Below, piece after piece: positions 46,931 to 58,939 of a stretch of DNA of 64,000 nucleotides. The first letter of the stretch is position 1, and every line of letters starts with the position of its first letter. Position numbers and translations under genes: made by a program. The stretch comes from Platycnemis pennipes (Eukaryota > Arthropoda > Insecta > Odonata > Platycnemididae). The stretch lies in assembly GCA_933228895.1 (NCBI GenBank), contig OW121852.1:59996872-60060871 (forward strand), given 5' to 3'. The notes under the pieces were generated by a model, which had not been told where the DNA came from, did not search any database, and was given only the letters and a program-made list of their open reading frames with translations.

Positions 46931-47164
46931 CGCTGGGTGAGACTAAAAGGAGATCCTAAATGTATGTATACGCTCGGGTGAAATCAAAATGGTCCGTTCA
47001 CCTAATCAAGCTGAGCACCTATCCTCTCGACCACAGATCTACAGTCTTTCACAAAGAATAAAAATCAAATACCTTAGAATGGGTTAAATCCTTGAAAAAC
47101 GTTTTTTCTTTGCATAATAAGTTGAAATGAGCGACATCAATAGCTAAGGGTACCACATGCATTG

Positions 47165-47612
47165 CATCTGGAGCGTGTTTCTCGAGAGTTTCTGGAGGCT
47201 GTCTCTTTACGGCAGTGAGGAATGGACGATGACCGCAGCGGAAAAGAAAAGGGCGGAAGCATTCGATATGAGGTGCTGCAGAAGAATTTTGAAGATTAAA
47301 TGGATCGACCGATTGAGTAACGAGGAAGTCCTAAGAATAGTGGGAGAAAAGAGAAGTCTTCTGAATACCCTAAGAAGAAGACGGGACAACCTTATCGGCC
47401 ACACCATGAGACATGACAGCCTGATGAAGACAATCGTTGAGGGACAAGTGAAAGGGAAGAATGGCTAAGTATGGCCTCGTGTGTGATATATGGAACAAGT
47501 GATGAAAGATGTGAAAGAGAAGATATACGTAAATATGAAGAGATTAATTTCTCGATAGAAAAACTCAGTGGAGAGCTGCGTCAAACCAATCTGATGGTTG
47601 ATGATTAATGAT
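47165..47612 (+). pseudogene. LINE endonuclease-reverse transcriptase, C-terminal tail
   Basis: From SLYGSEEWTMTAAEKKR, then AFDMRCCRRILKIKWIDR, NEEVLRIVGEKRSLLNTL and IGHTMRHDSLMKTIVEG, to a stop at 47466-47468. The same frame continues through a TGA at 47484 into YMEQVMKDVKEKIYVNMKRL. CGA to TGA and similar changes explain the stops. The 3' end runs into GATGATTAATGATGATGAT, a short GAT-repeat tail. It belongs to the same LINE lineage as 5892-6254 but is the older copy. 5' truncation lies near 47165. Confidence 0.85.
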
Positions 47613-48609
47613 GATGATAACATAAATGATTTACTTCTCCTATTTACGATTCATAATGTGTCTATACTCTCATTGGCACTTTTATAGGCCTCTCATTTGG
47701 AAACAGCTATAGTTTGCGTACTGCTGTACGCAAACCTTAAAGGACGCAGCTTTTCTTGGCCATACTATCTAAGAAAATGGACAGTGAAACTGAAAGGTAG
47801 TTCATTTCAACTGTCATCAAAATAAAATCGGCCACAATAGTAACCAACGTTCCTCCAGCGCGGATGACGACAAAATTAATTTTGAAACACCCCATTTGCA
47901 TAATCCGCGTAAATGTTTAGAAATGACCTCAAAGCGTAGGATTTTTTAACACAAGGAAAAGTAAGGGATCCTAAAAGTAGGGAATGACTGATGATATCCG
48001 AAAGAACGTTGGAGGCGACTATAGCGAAAATGCTTACGGGAAGAAAGTCATCATTGTAACGATGGAAACGATAAAAATGTCAACGGCTTTCAAACATAAA
48101 GGTGGACACAAAACCCTACCTAGACTGATGTGAACGGATGTATGACAGCAGTCGCCTGAGTTTTCTATAACTGAATGGAAAATGTTGGGGAGGAAAAATA
48201 AATCAAATGGCTATATTCTTATTTTACAAAATAAAACAATAATCCACATAGTATATGACTTGACTACGCTCACCCACACCTCCTGATATCTATTTGTATT
48301 AGAGGTGTGTTAAGGCAGTTTCTGGTTGGATGGATTTACATGACACGAAGGTCCGATTTTATATATGTCTGGTATAATATTTTCAGGAATTGAAAATGAC
48401 TGAAGATAACCTCTTATCCCGTTCAAACTCACGTCAACTAACTGAATGCCTGCACTTTTTGTTACCAGGAATACCAGAAATAAAAACAGCAGCTCACAAC
48501 TCAGCAGCTCAACAGAGCACGTCACGGGGGAACGTTAACCTAACTTTCTAAATTTGAGCCTAAATGTTGACGATCTAGTACATTATTTATTAACTCGATA
48601 CTCTTCGTC
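47613..48609. other. no gene; small hairpin
   Basis: A perfect 10-bp hairpin, GTTTGCGTAC (47712-47721) and GTACGCAAAC (47726-47735), has a 4-nt loop. The rest is AT-rich and unrecognised. Confidence 0.45.
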
Positions 48610-48850
48610 GCCGTTTCATATTTCTTTTCTCTCTTAGCTCCATCCAAAGAGTGTGCCCCTCTCTTTCCCTCCTACCCAACATTCTCACCTCAATTAACGT
48701 CTTCAAAACACCAACACCCATCCACATGAGGTGCTTCCTTTCAATTTCTTTCAGCAACTTCTCTCCTATTCTCGTACTTACTTGTCTTCATTTTGATCCA
48801 ACTTACTTTCTCCACGCCCACTTATAAAAAACAGTCACTTTAATTTCCAT
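48610..48850 (-). pseudogene. decayed LINE reverse transcriptase C-terminal tail
   Basis: On the minus strand: WAWRK near the start, TRIGEKLLKEIERKHLMWMG, VLKTLIEVRMLGRRERG. These align with RIGEERxLLxxIxRRxxxWxGH, GLLKTVIEGRMEGRRxRG. Frame shifts separate the blocks. The GRRERG variant marks a different LINE subfamily from the KGRPRV copies. Confidence 0.6.
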
Positions 48851-49996
48851 TTTCTTCATTTCGTAATGATGAATTCTTGATTGCTGACACCCTCATTGAA
48901 ATACCCGAAGCTCTGAATCTTTAACTCGGTGAACCTGAGTATCTTGTCACTTATAGATGGATGGGAAATTAATGTTCTGCGAGTCAGAATAGCCTTACTC
49001 CTAAAGTTCGGAAATCACATTTATTTATTTTTAAATGGATGGCCATATCTTTGGTAGCATCGAAATGGGGTATTACGGATAGATCAGCAATGAGCCCTAA
49101 AATATCACTTTCAAGATATATTGTAGGGGAAGTTTATCACGGGAGAATTGCCGCTACAACGCTGACAATTTTACAAAAAAATATATTCACTTTCCTTAGG
49201 TTATTTTACTAAAATCCAATACCCCGATGCAAAATAAGGACTCCACCACGAAAAGGTACGCTGTATTGATCGCATTGCAGATACGCATAGCGAAGGGAAC
49301 GTTTTGTCTTTGTTAGCAGGAACAAATCCATTCAAAAATTCAAGAAGAAATTCATACTGGTTAAGTGCCATTAAATGGATCATAAGGTAGGAATTTACTG
49401 ACTCAAATCAACTTCTAAACTTCACGTAAATCATTCAATGATAGCCTAAGCGGATTTCCCAACTAGTCATGCCATAAAAAATACCTAGATATTTCCTCTT
49501 TCTTTGCCCACTTACTTACAACAGAAGTCGATGGGCTCTACGACCTGGTAAGAGGATGCAGTCAATGAAAACTATATGCGGGCAAGTATCGGCATATTTA
49601 GGTATTTTGCTATACTTACCAGTCACTCAGGTATCAGTAATTGCCGTATACTTTAATAGAATAGATTAAAATGAGGAATTTTCCATTATTTTTGACTTGC
49701 AAAACCGTGAGGAAACTTCCTTCGATATTACTTACCATTAAGTACTTTATGCAGCGAGGGGAACCAGAAATGACCAATCTAATACGAATGAAAGGAATTG
49801 GAAATTATACAGCTAGAATAACTAAATGTCCCAGACGGTGCAGAAATATTTGCATTGCTCTTTTTATAACGTGAATAGTTTTCGCTTGCTAAACAAATAT
49901 CCTGACAATCTGAATCAATAGGAACGATCGCTCACCTACGTAAAGTGACGTTTCTCCTCCTATCCTTCAGGTTTTCGACTGATGGCACGGAATGCA
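48851..49996. other. no gene seen
   Basis: AT-rich with short open frames only. Confidence 0.45.
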
Positions 49997-50045
49997 CAGT
50001 AACCAGTGTACAATACAGTAACCAGTACAGTATACTGTAACCAGT
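49997..50045 (+). repeat. minisatellite-like, three 19-bp units
   Basis: C(A/T)GTAACCAGT starts at 49997, 50016 and 50035, a constant 19-bp period with partly conserved spacers (GTACAATA, ACAGTATA). Confidence 0.85.
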
Positions 50046-50799
50046 GCAACGAATCCGTCGACTCAATATCGCCAGCCCCGCCCTTGAAAATAACCCAAAG
50101 CCCTACTTATCAAGATACTGTGAAGCCAAGCGAAGGGCCTCCTGTTTGCAGAACGAATCCAAGAAACTTCCTCTTCAAGCGAAGTTCCCCTCCAACATTA
50201 TTGGAAATTCAGCCAAGTTCAATGAATTTAAGTTCTGTATAAGGGTTCGAGGGCCAACCTAAATGAGAAATATCACCAAGTCCTCATCGTGAATGCCAAA
50301 ATAATATAACTTCCTTAAGACTTGATATGAGTGTATGCGTTCTACCGGTTGATGCTTTCTATGGCAGAAATAAATCATTTCCGACGATCTCCTGCAGCTG
50401 GGTACACCTATATTTCACATTACCAGCTGTCCTCTTTCTTAATTGCGTACTCTGCCTCGAATGAAGGGAAAAGGTGAGAAAATTTAACATAGTTACTGAT
50501 ATCTCTTCGCGGATTTGTATTTGGAGTAAGAGATATAAGGTTTTGATGCATGCTTTCAAAAAATTATCTATTGAATCAAAATTATACCGAATTTAAAAGT
50601 TGGCATTTTAACTTGCCCAGCATTCAAAATTGAACCGAATCCAAACGTTGGATAATTAATTTCCCCAGTACTAAACGCAAAACAGCAATAGTTGGACAGG
50701 CAAAAGTTGCATTATGCTGGAAACATTAATCATCATAAGTTGTGAGCAAAATTGGTGTCATCATTAGCGCTCTCTCAACTATGGTAGTTTCCTGGTCAG
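50046..50799. other. no gene recognised
   Basis: Two overlapping plus-strand frames (50006-50262) occur in a slightly GC-richer part; no domain. Confidence 0.4.
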
Positions 50800-51170
50800 A
50801 TTGTCAACGATATACCCCCTACCCCCCCTACCACACATTACCGCGGGCACTTATCACTGCTTGAGAACTGCCCCCATTAAACTCGTCATATTCGTCACCT
50901 TCCTATCACCCATATCAGTCTCCTCAATCTTAACTCTTCCCTCAACCGCAAGGAGTCCATCACCTTTAAATAAGTCCTCCATCCATTTTTTCTGCCTCCT
51001 TAGAACTTCTTTATCAAGTTCCCATACTCGCCCACCGTGCCCATACCTCGCTCGTATTTCTCTCCACCCAGTTTATCTTCACCATCCTCACCCGAACCCA
51101 CATTTTAAAAATCCATCAGCCTTCTTTGGTGCTCCATTTTATCGAAGATCAAGTTTCGAAAATACATAGC
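50800..51170 (-). pseudogene. decayed LINE reverse transcriptase C-terminal tail
   Basis: On the minus strand WVRVRMVKINWVERNTSE, then GTLIKKF-like, KKWMEDLFKGDGLLAVEGRV-like and GRRRMTNMTSLMG-like segments follow in shifting frames. The order matches FEMWxxRRMxKIxWxERxTNEE, GDGLLxxVxEGRVEG and GRRRxxMLxxL. The plus-strand open frame at 50801-51169 is its shadow. Confidence 0.55.
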
Positions 51171-51244
51171 TCCACAATACATGCCAAAGTCTTTATCAGC
51201 ATTTTCATCACGTCTTTACCGTTTACTTTTTATTCGATTATAAT

Positions 51245-51340
51245 AACAATAACCTACATTCACATCTAAATGGTAGCCATGCAAAGCCATGAAGAAGGTG
51301 TGAGGGAGGGAGAGATTAAACACCAGGCATGAATTGTCAA
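51245..51340 (+). repeat. repeat R1 copy, diverged
   Basis: ACCTACATTCACATCTAAAT, GCCATGAAGAAGGTGTGAGG and CACCAGGCATG correspond to the R1 core and the CATG block after it. Confidence 0.45.
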
Positions 51341-52369
51341 CGAGTGAACAATCATACTTAACTGACTACAGCACATATATCACAATAAGCAAATGATTTA
51401 CAAAGGGGACACCGCGATTTCACAAGCATGCAATATACCTAGTCTTTCTACCCTCTACCGCGAACTTATACTTAGTCGGAAAGACTCGGCACATATCTTA
51501 CACAAAAATTTCTAGTACGTACTTTTTGGAAACAATCACTGGAAAAAGAAGCATGTTCTGCACTGGAGTGCAATTCAAGGAAGTCGCCGCTTCGCAATCG
51601 ACCTTTACAGTTCTCCAAGAGAACGGTGAGGGTCGCTGGAACAGAAGGACATCACGATATGGAACGAGAGAGGGGAGGGATTTCAAACCTTATGGCCTTC
51701 TCCCGCACTCCATTCGCGCTCGTCTAAATCGATACATACGAAGAGATGCGAGCGGTCGTCCGCAAGGTACATAGATATATCACGTCGTCGGTCGACCTCC
51801 CGTGGAATGTTACCGCAGGACTGATCACCACGGCGCGTAGGAAAAAATCACCAGGCCTTGCCCAGCGCAAGAACGCGTTGCAGGCAGGGAGCGCCCCCTC
51901 CTCAGCAAGACTCCCACGGCGCTCGGGAAGGAGGGTTATACAAGCAAACTGAAAGGAATGCTCTTGCTCTCCACCGTCGCCAAGTGGGAAGATTGGGTGT
52001 GTGCCGCGAAAGAGAGAGGGATGACGAAAAGCGAGAGAGAGCTAACGAGAGAAATAGAAGTGGAGATAAATCCAAGTCTGGTCCGCATTGAATCGGGTAT
52101 GTGTGAGGAAACTCAAGGGTTGCGAACTGGAGGAGGTTCCGAGTTCGAGCCTCTGTCAAGTAGAATGACCTTTTACCCTGTGGAAATTCTGCTACTGTCC
52201 ATGATGAGAAGAGATTAAGATGGGCATAATACAGAGACAATCGACAGAGTTTGCTCGGTAGGACAAATTACTCTTTTTTTACAAGTATCAAGTACCTATA
52301 TAAAAAATATTTTTTTCGAAGCAATGATAATTAAAACTAATGTGTCATACCATGGGCTACGCAGTAAGA
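51341..52369. other. GC-richer block, no gene recognised
   Basis: 51540-52170 has overlapping open frames on both strands. GGTTCCGAGTTCGAGCCTC (near 52140) resembles a Pol III B box but has no convincing A box. No protein domain is visible. Confidence 0.35.
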
Positions 52370-52915
52370 GAGGAATTATTTAGAGAGGAATTCCTTCTGC
52401 TAAGAAGCCATTTACCGAAAGAAGAGTATTTATGACGGGAACCATAAGCGCGGATATAAAAGTAGAAGTCAATGAAGAGACTGTGCGAGGCTTTGTTTGG
52501 TTCCGAGACTTGGGGAATATAGAAAGAGAGAATAGGAAAGGAGTAGAAGAAATGTTTGGAAGCCTCAGAAATGTTGGCGTGGAGGAATAGAATGGTGAAA
52601 GTGCGATGAACAGAAAGGTGGACGAATGAAAAGGTGCCGAATATGGTAGGGAAGGCTGGAATATTGCTGGCAGAAATTAGGAGAAGGCAGAATAGGTGAG
52701 TGGAACAGATAGGTATTTAGGGAGAACGGAGTGCCCAAGTTCGTTATAGGAAGCAGATACCGGGTAAGCTAGGAAGAATACGTAAAAGATAAGGTATTAT
52801 GAATAGTATGAAGAGGGGTAAGAAATGGGTCGACTTGAAGAGAGAAACAGCATAGTATAGCCGATAGTTAAGCATAAAGCAAAGAAGAGTAGATACACCC
52901 CATTAAAAACCTAAT
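52370..52915 (+). pseudogene. decayed LINE reverse transcriptase C-terminal tail
   Basis: Blocks in order: FGSETWGI, KKCLEASEMLAWRNRMVKV, TERWTNEKV, MVGKAGILLAEIRRRQNR, then MKRGKKWVDLKRETA near 52815 with ACACCCCATTAAAAACC at the end. They match the tail order YGSETW, EAFEMWxWRRM, TNEEV, VGE, RRRQxxWIGH, DLKxxA. Many stops. It shares its 3' end with the copy at 58640-58856. Confidence 0.6.
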
Positions 52916-52974
52916 AACGAAAATCTTTTTATGCCGGTTAAGATGGGCATAAAATTTCTTCCAACACAATCAAT

Positions 52975-53185
52975 TTCTCACATCATGTCTTTTATAGCTC
53001 CGTATGCTTCCTAACTTTCATATTCCTTTCCATATCCTCTACCATACCAATATTAATAATTATTAATTTCCTTTCCTCCCCTACCATCACCCTTAGCACA
53101 CCCTCGTTTGTCTTCCTTCCAACCCACTTTACCTTCTCCATCCTTCTCCATACCCACAACTCAAGAGATGACAACTCTTTTTTTC
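52975..53185 (-). pseudogene. LINE reverse transcriptase C-terminal fragment
   Basis: The minus-strand frame LELWVWRRMEKVKWVGRKT, then NEGVLRVMVGEERKL, matches the FEMWxWRRMEKxxWxDRKTNEEVL and VGEER blocks. Past that the match is lost. It lies tail to tail with the preceding LINE fragment, 60 bp apart. Confidence 0.65.
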
Positions 53186-53754
53186 CTTCAAGAGATCACA
53201 ACTCTTTCTTCATCCTCTATCTCAAATTCCATGTATCGGCGTACGCAATGCCACGGCCAACATTAGTCTTTCCACCGAATGAACAACCTGGATTAAATAT
53301 ATTTATATTAGAAACTGAAAAAATGTCCTCTATTGCTCTCTTTAATCAAACTGAATATGTAAACTATTGACGTCGGTGGGTAAGTTATAGCCGAAACTAT
53401 TACCGTCTATCTATTGGGAAGTAGTCCAGGCAAGGCAGATCTAGAGCATTTGAACTGCCTCGTAGCGGGAATCAGTACAGGATATGTAGGGAGTGGACGG
53501 GGTAGGAATTGTTCAATAATCAACTATTACTATTAGAACAATTTTGAGACGAACTACAATTGAATTTACAAAGAACCCAACACCTAAGTTACACTTGGGG
53601 AAGCTGTAAAGTTAAAAGGAGGCTATGTCATACATACATAACTGTTATAACTGATATACTCGGATAAAACTACCTTCCCCATGAGAACGTCAAAAAGCAT
53701 TTAACCCTTTCGAAAATACTTACAAAAACCACACCTAATAAAATATTTGCATTC
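53186..53754. other. no gene seen
   Basis: AT-rich spacer with short open frames. Confidence 0.45.
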
Positions 53755-54130
53755 TATATTTTACCCTACGAGTGTGCGGCAGGAGGTGTAACGTCTCCAA
53801 CTAAGAAGTTGAGTTTTAGCTGAAAGAACTGTATTTTAATTAATAATGAAGCATGGTGTTCAGTTTTTTTTAAATAATCATAATTTTTTCCTTCTCACGC
53901 GAGTGTTGTACGTGGGATAAACGAAATCTTGCACAATTCGGTGCGACAGTTGATTTTTTCATAAGTTGTCGCATCTGCCTCTCATAGTCATATAATGTGT
54001 AAGGAGAAAGATGCCTGCATTGTCCGATTCGAATACGTTTCATTTGAACTTCTCAATTACATTTAATCTCGAGAGAAATCTTCCGATCATCATGATATAA
54101 AATGCATAATATTTCACGGAATTAAATGAT
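53755..54130 (+). repeat. composite repeat R1+R2, copy 3
   Basis: TTTTACCCTACGAGTGTGCG and GGCAGGAGGTG (R1 core) lead into TTTTAGCTGAAAGAAC, TTAATTAATAATGAAG, GAGTGTTGTACG, GGGATAAACGAA, CGATTCGAATACG and ATTTGAACTTCTC, the R2 body order of 14034-14515. More diverged than the other two. Confidence 0.65.
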
Positions 54131-54839
54131 GGCAGAATTTAAGTTCTAATACCCAACGTGGCACACCACTGGCATCGTACAGCTTAGACGCATAAATATA
54201 TCATCCGGGGAAGAGGGGGGAGGAGGAGGGATGGAAAAAAATTTAAATCGCAGAGCGCAAAAATGGTCGAATGAGGAGAAGAAGGCTGGGAATATTTCCT
54301 CCCTCCTTTTGTTCCCATATTCTCCTCCTGCACAAACCTCTCCGCCCCTTTTCCAGTCGGCGAGTTCGCCTTTTACATCCGCTCCGACGCCCACCGTCCA
54401 CGTCGGAAGGGTCGGCTACAGAGGGGGAGGGAAGATGGGTGGAGGAGACTCGCACTCACCCCTCCCTCTCTTCATAGCATCCACCCCATTGGCCTGCCAA
54501 CAGTCGCTGGACCAAGACGACCTTGCCAAGGTCGCATTCTCACCATTCCGTTCTCCCCTTGATGCCGCGCATACACCCACGCCCCGATATCGGCGGACGC
54601 TGCCACACACGCCCTACCTGCACGACTCGACACGCCTTGGGCTCCGTCTTAGCCTGTCCCGATGCCTACTAAACCTACTCCACTCTCTCACACACACTCT
54701 CTGGGTGCGTCCTCAGCCCAGCCGACCTTCCTTAAATCGTTCCCAACCTTTGCGGCGATTACTCTTTCTCCTTCCTTCAAAAACATTATCCGACCGCGAA
54801 ACTAATGTTACCACCCATTCGCATTCATTCCTTTAACTT
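54131..54839. other. GC-rich block, no gene recognised
   Basis: 54210-54800 is GC- and CpG-rich. A 201-codon open frame runs along the plus strand (54231-54836), with other open frames on both strands. The product would be Pro-, Ser-, Leu- and Arg-rich without any domain. A CpG-rich promoter or first exon is possible, but composition alone explains the open frames. Confidence 0.3.
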
Positions 54840-55165
54840 AGAGGAAAGAGTTGTAAATATTCGAGGGTAACAACTGGGAGGTTGAGGTAATTTGCGCGTT
54901 TAAAACTGACGGGTGCGTGGATGTGGGTGGGAATATGTCAGGGGGCGGAAGAAAGGTGGAGTGAAACCTGGCGTCGACATAAATATGCTCTTAGTGAAAG
55001 GCGCCAAAGGGATGACGGTTTAACTTCCCATCAAACGGACGGAGTACTTGAACTTAAAGTGTTCTCCACACAATGCACAAGTAGGGACTCGTATAACATG
55101 GAATAATTTCTGCCACTGTTCGGATTTGAACCTGGACCCTCGGAGTAGGCAACCAGTATTCTTTT
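54840..55165 (-). mobile_element. tRNA-derived SINE, family S4
   Basis: On the minus strand the head ends with a B box in CCAGGTTCAAATCCGAACAG. The body has GTGTGGAGAACACTTTAAG, TTTGGCGCCTTTCACTAAG, GTCGACGCCAGGTTTCACTC and AACGCGCAAATTACCTCAAC. Same order as at 41100-41415, at lower identity. Confidence 0.7.
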
Positions 55166-55240
55166 AATCGTGAAATTAAAGAAAGAAGAATAAAAACAGC
55201 GTGATTGGCCGAGATTTTGCTGATGAAATCTCTGATTTCT

Positions 55241-55300
55241 GTAGTACTGAATGGTCAGAGAGAAGACTCTATGATGTTCTCCAAAGTTTTTAAGTCGAAG
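55241..55300 (+). repeat. dispersed repeat pair R3, copy 1
   Basis: GTAGTACTGAATGGTCAGAG, GATGTTCTCCAAAGTTT recurs at 56859-56935 as GTAGTACTGAATGGACAGAG, GATGCTGCTCTCTAAAGTTT. Class unknown. Confidence 0.65.
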
Positions 55301-56858
55301 CATAAGCCTGATAAAAAACTAGAGAACGTAAGACTAACTGTTTCACTTTCATTTTACATGCTCTTCCAAAGAGGATAGAGGTATGAATAGGAAAATGAAA
55401 GAAAAACGAGATGAAATAGAAACGGCGAGGGCTGCGTCGGAGCCCCTAAAGAGCGAAGAACACATCTCATGTTTTATACGGTTGCCAATATGCAACGAAA
55501 AAAAATAAGCGAATGAAAATTTAGTTTCTGGATTTGACATGATATACTTCACCATTCCGCATGAGTTTGCGATACTTTTGAACACCGTTCACACCCTGCG
55601 ACATTTCGTCTAGACACACAATTTTTATAAGTTAACTACGATTATTGTCTTTTAGCAATGTTTTTTATTATCGCACACCAAACAGATAGTACTGGAAGAG
55701 GCAATTTTAACGAAGACCCACACAAGGTCTCTCATCTCATCGGAGTCCAGACATATACCGACTTTGGCGCGCGCCGAGTCGAGGCGCAAAACATGCCCTT
55801 TCCCCCTCAACTCGCCCCGCGCTGGCTGATGAAAGAGCATGTTGTGCAATTTATTAACTTTTTCTTTCTTTTTTTACGGTGTAACGTATGATCGTATATT
55901 TTTTGTCGATTTTTAATATATTACAATTTCAAATATTTCTTGAAAAAGCCGAACGCCTCCATTTTATGACCGAGGAAGCCTGATGGAACACGTATTCCAC
56001 GTCAAATGCCCAATAAAAAATACGTCGCACCCAATTTTAGGCATAAGGGCAAATATTTGTACCGCTGTATTGATGCCCTGGCCGCTAAAAGAAACTTCCT
56101 GACCCACGCAATGCACAGAGGACACGAGCCTGTCGAGGGCCGGAGAAAAGGCCACGTATTTTTTATTCCCACCGTCTAGCCTGGGACAGGGATCTTCATC
56201 CTCTGATCCAATAAATATATCCAATCCACAGCGTCCGCGAATATCCTCATCTCAGAGGGCATCCTCAGCCCAGCATCCAACACCAGTGTACCCTGGTCCC
56301 TCGGCTTAGTCCGAAGGGATGGAGAAGGCAGGATATGACGTTGAGGAGGCCAAACATGGCAGTCCTAAGCTTCTGTGGCTTTCGAGTAAGCTTGTTCCTT
56401 CTCTCACGACAAACGAAAACGGAGAAACCTGGACAAGGCGAGGTGTCTCGACTCACTCTGCAGAGAAGGATACTGGTGCACGTGGGGAGGTACACACTTG
56501 GAAAAAACCCTGTCGCAAACGACTGCGTTAAAACATATGAGAGTAGCCGAAATTAAATTACAACAGATCTATCATTAATTCCCTTTTCTTAAATGTTCTG
56601 ATAGCGATTTACATTATTTGAGATCAGGAGTTTTACTAGTAAATATTTAACGATTAAACTTGGAGGATAAGTATTAAAGGCACAAATTAAATTTGCAATT
56701 CAAACAGCAGTCATTCAGGTCTAGATGAGAATAACTAAGTGTCAACAATATCTCCAATAGTTACGAAGCAGTATACCGTACAAAATACTTTAATGAAATA
56801 ATCATAATTGCCCTTCTTATTTAACACTAGCCATATAATTCTAAGAATGGTTGTCCGC
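55301..56858. other. no gene recognised
   Basis: 55960-56560 is GC-richer with open frames on both strands (MDIFIGSEDEDPCPRLDGGN on the minus strand from 56224; MEKAGYDVEEAKHGSPKLLW on the plus strand from 56319). The opposing frames cannot all be real and I recognise none. Confidence 0.35.
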
Positions 56859-56935
56859 AGTAGTACTGAATGGACAGAGAGAAAACCCAGTTCCGGAGAG
56901 AAGATGCTGCTCTCTAAAGTTTATGTTTAAAGATC
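56859..56935 (+). repeat. dispersed repeat pair R3, copy 2
   Basis: See the copy at 55241-55300. Here the middle part GAAAACCCAGTTCCGGAGAG is retained, which copy 1 lacks. Confidence 0.65.
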
Positions 56936-58639
56936 CTCCATTCTACCCTTTCTCCTGATAATTCCTTTATTTTAAATTAATATAATAAATTTTGGTAAAC
57001 GGCGTTGAATTAATAAGGCAAAGAACATTTAAAAAGGATATGAAATGCAGAAATAATTACGAGGAAAGTTATAGGAAGAAAATACTGATACTATCACTGC
57101 ACTGTTAGGAATTTTCAGTCTCCACGTATTCCCAAAGAGTATTGACAAGTAGGGTTATTTTATCGCGTACCCCTAATGAGTTATTTTATCGCGTACAAGA
57201 GGAAAACTGAAAAACAAACAAGTATACATTTCATTATTAAAATTCTGAGTAAGCAGATGAGTAGACGGGCAGGCAGACCTGAACAGGAAAGTAAGCTTTG
57301 ATTCAACTGATTATGAAGCAGATAATCGTAGTCGTTCTTCCCATTTCTCTCTTGACGCAACCATCAAGCGAACATTCATGAGGATTTATCTAACTTTGCA
57401 TATCCAATTAATCTAGAGGACAATGAGATTTTGAATTAGTTCTCCCGGGAAAACCTCAGATCCCATTCGCACAAAAATACAATTCTCGGTACTCGGACAG
57501 TCGCTAACGTGGGCTGAGAAAGATTTCCAAGGGTCTATTTTCCCACGCTCAATATTTATCGTGCCCACGCAGGATCCATGATTACGTCTATACCCCTGCG
57601 AATGCACGCACACACATTCGCACAGAGATGCACACGCGCTGACAGAGAGAGAAAATCTTCTTTTCGGAGCAGGCTACGTCACCGCGAAGGATGGAAGAGG
57701 ATTTATTTTATTAAAAAAACGGTGGCGGCATCTGTGAACGCATTTCCGAGGCTGAGGAAATAAGAGAAATGCGGGGTTGCGAAAGGGTTCTAGAGGAGGG
57801 AGAAGGGATCGTGGGAGGGGGAAAGGATGTGGTATCCTAAGAGATGTACTCCGTTCCTCCCTCCCCCCTTTCCCCAACCCAATCCTTCAACCCCCAGGAC
57901 CCTTCAATCCACGCCGCTTGTCGGCGGTTAATCGGAAAGGGGGAACTAAGAGGGAAATAGTTCCCAGCGCTTTGGAGAAAGGACCGACAGATTGGGATCT
58001 CCGTCAACGTATGGGATTTGAGGGGCTATATACATATGTATACATATATGTCTCTGGTGGGAAGGAAGGCCCGACTCAGAATCAACAATGGAAGGGATAA
58101 TGACGAATATACCGGCGAAGTGCAGTCATCCGGAAGAAGACAAAGAGGAATCGTTTCTAGAGAGACAGAAAATAATAGATAAATATAATTTCTTTGGCTA
58201 GGTTTGCGACTAGGTTTTTGACGAGCATGCGAGCCAATTCCATGGATATTTGCGCATACCGATTCATATTTTTCATCGGCTTACATTTTAACAGGGGATT
58301 AAAGGTGAAGGCGTTAATACTCCGTATCTAATGCATTTCGCTGAGGAGAATGATATTTAAGTTGGGTCTCAAATCCAATGTGTACACCTTTCTAAACCAT
58401 CCGTAGTTCCCAAACTCAATCCCACTCTAAAAATATGTAGGTACTCACATGTTCTAACTCCCTTCACGCTAAACACAACACCTATTCACTTCAGTTATTT
58501 CTAAAACACCAACTACTGAACCCATTATCACGAAAGATACCCCAAAGACTGCTATGTTAGACTCCTTATAACTTCAATATAAATATTACCCTTCTTACCC
58601 TTGAATAATCTTATTAATTTTGCCTTACTCTAAATGATC
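56936..58639. other. no gene recognised
   Basis: 57560-58080 is GC-richer, with opposing open frames and GA-rich tracts. An AT palindrome around CATATGTATACATATATG lies at 58034-58051. Nothing further. Confidence 0.4.
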
Positions 58640-58856
58640 TAACGGAATTGGAAGGCTGAGGGCTGCTTTCGAAAGTACGCAGAATTATGCGAAAGCGAGG
58701 GAGAGACAGAAAGAGAAAAGGTAATGTGGATAGTATGTAAAGGGGTAGGAAATAAGCAGATTTCAAGACAGAAATAGCGTAGGATGAAGGGAATAGATGA
58801 ACAAAATGCAAAGAAGAGTAGGGAAACTCCATCAAAACCGACCATCATCATCACGG
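58640..58856 (+). pseudogene. LINE 3' end fragment
   Basis: GGAATAGATGAACAAAATGC and AAAGAAGAGTAGGGAAACTC, then CCATCATCATCACG, match the last ~200 bp of the copy at 52370-52915 (AGCATAAAGCAAAGAAGAGTA). The frame includes KGVGNKQISRQK, like the MKRGxKxxDLK block near the C-terminus. The CATCATCATCA run is probably the element's 3' microsatellite tail. Confidence 0.6.
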
Positions 58857-58939
58857 GTCAACAATTTGCCGTGCTTTACCGGTGTAGGTATCTTATGTAT
58901 TGTTCACGGGCCTTCATACGGATTAGGCTCTCCATTTTC

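Noticed and set aside
46985..47040. SINE head on the minus strand
   Set aside because: TGGTCGAGAGGATAGG resembles an A box, but no B box is found.
52105..52175. tRNA-like segment with GAGTTCGAGCCTC
   Set aside because: B-box-like only; A box and stems not convincing.
54231..54836. 201-aa open frame on the plus strand
   Set aside because: GC-rich, low-complexity Pro/Ser/Leu/Arg product; open frames on both strands; no domain or splice support.
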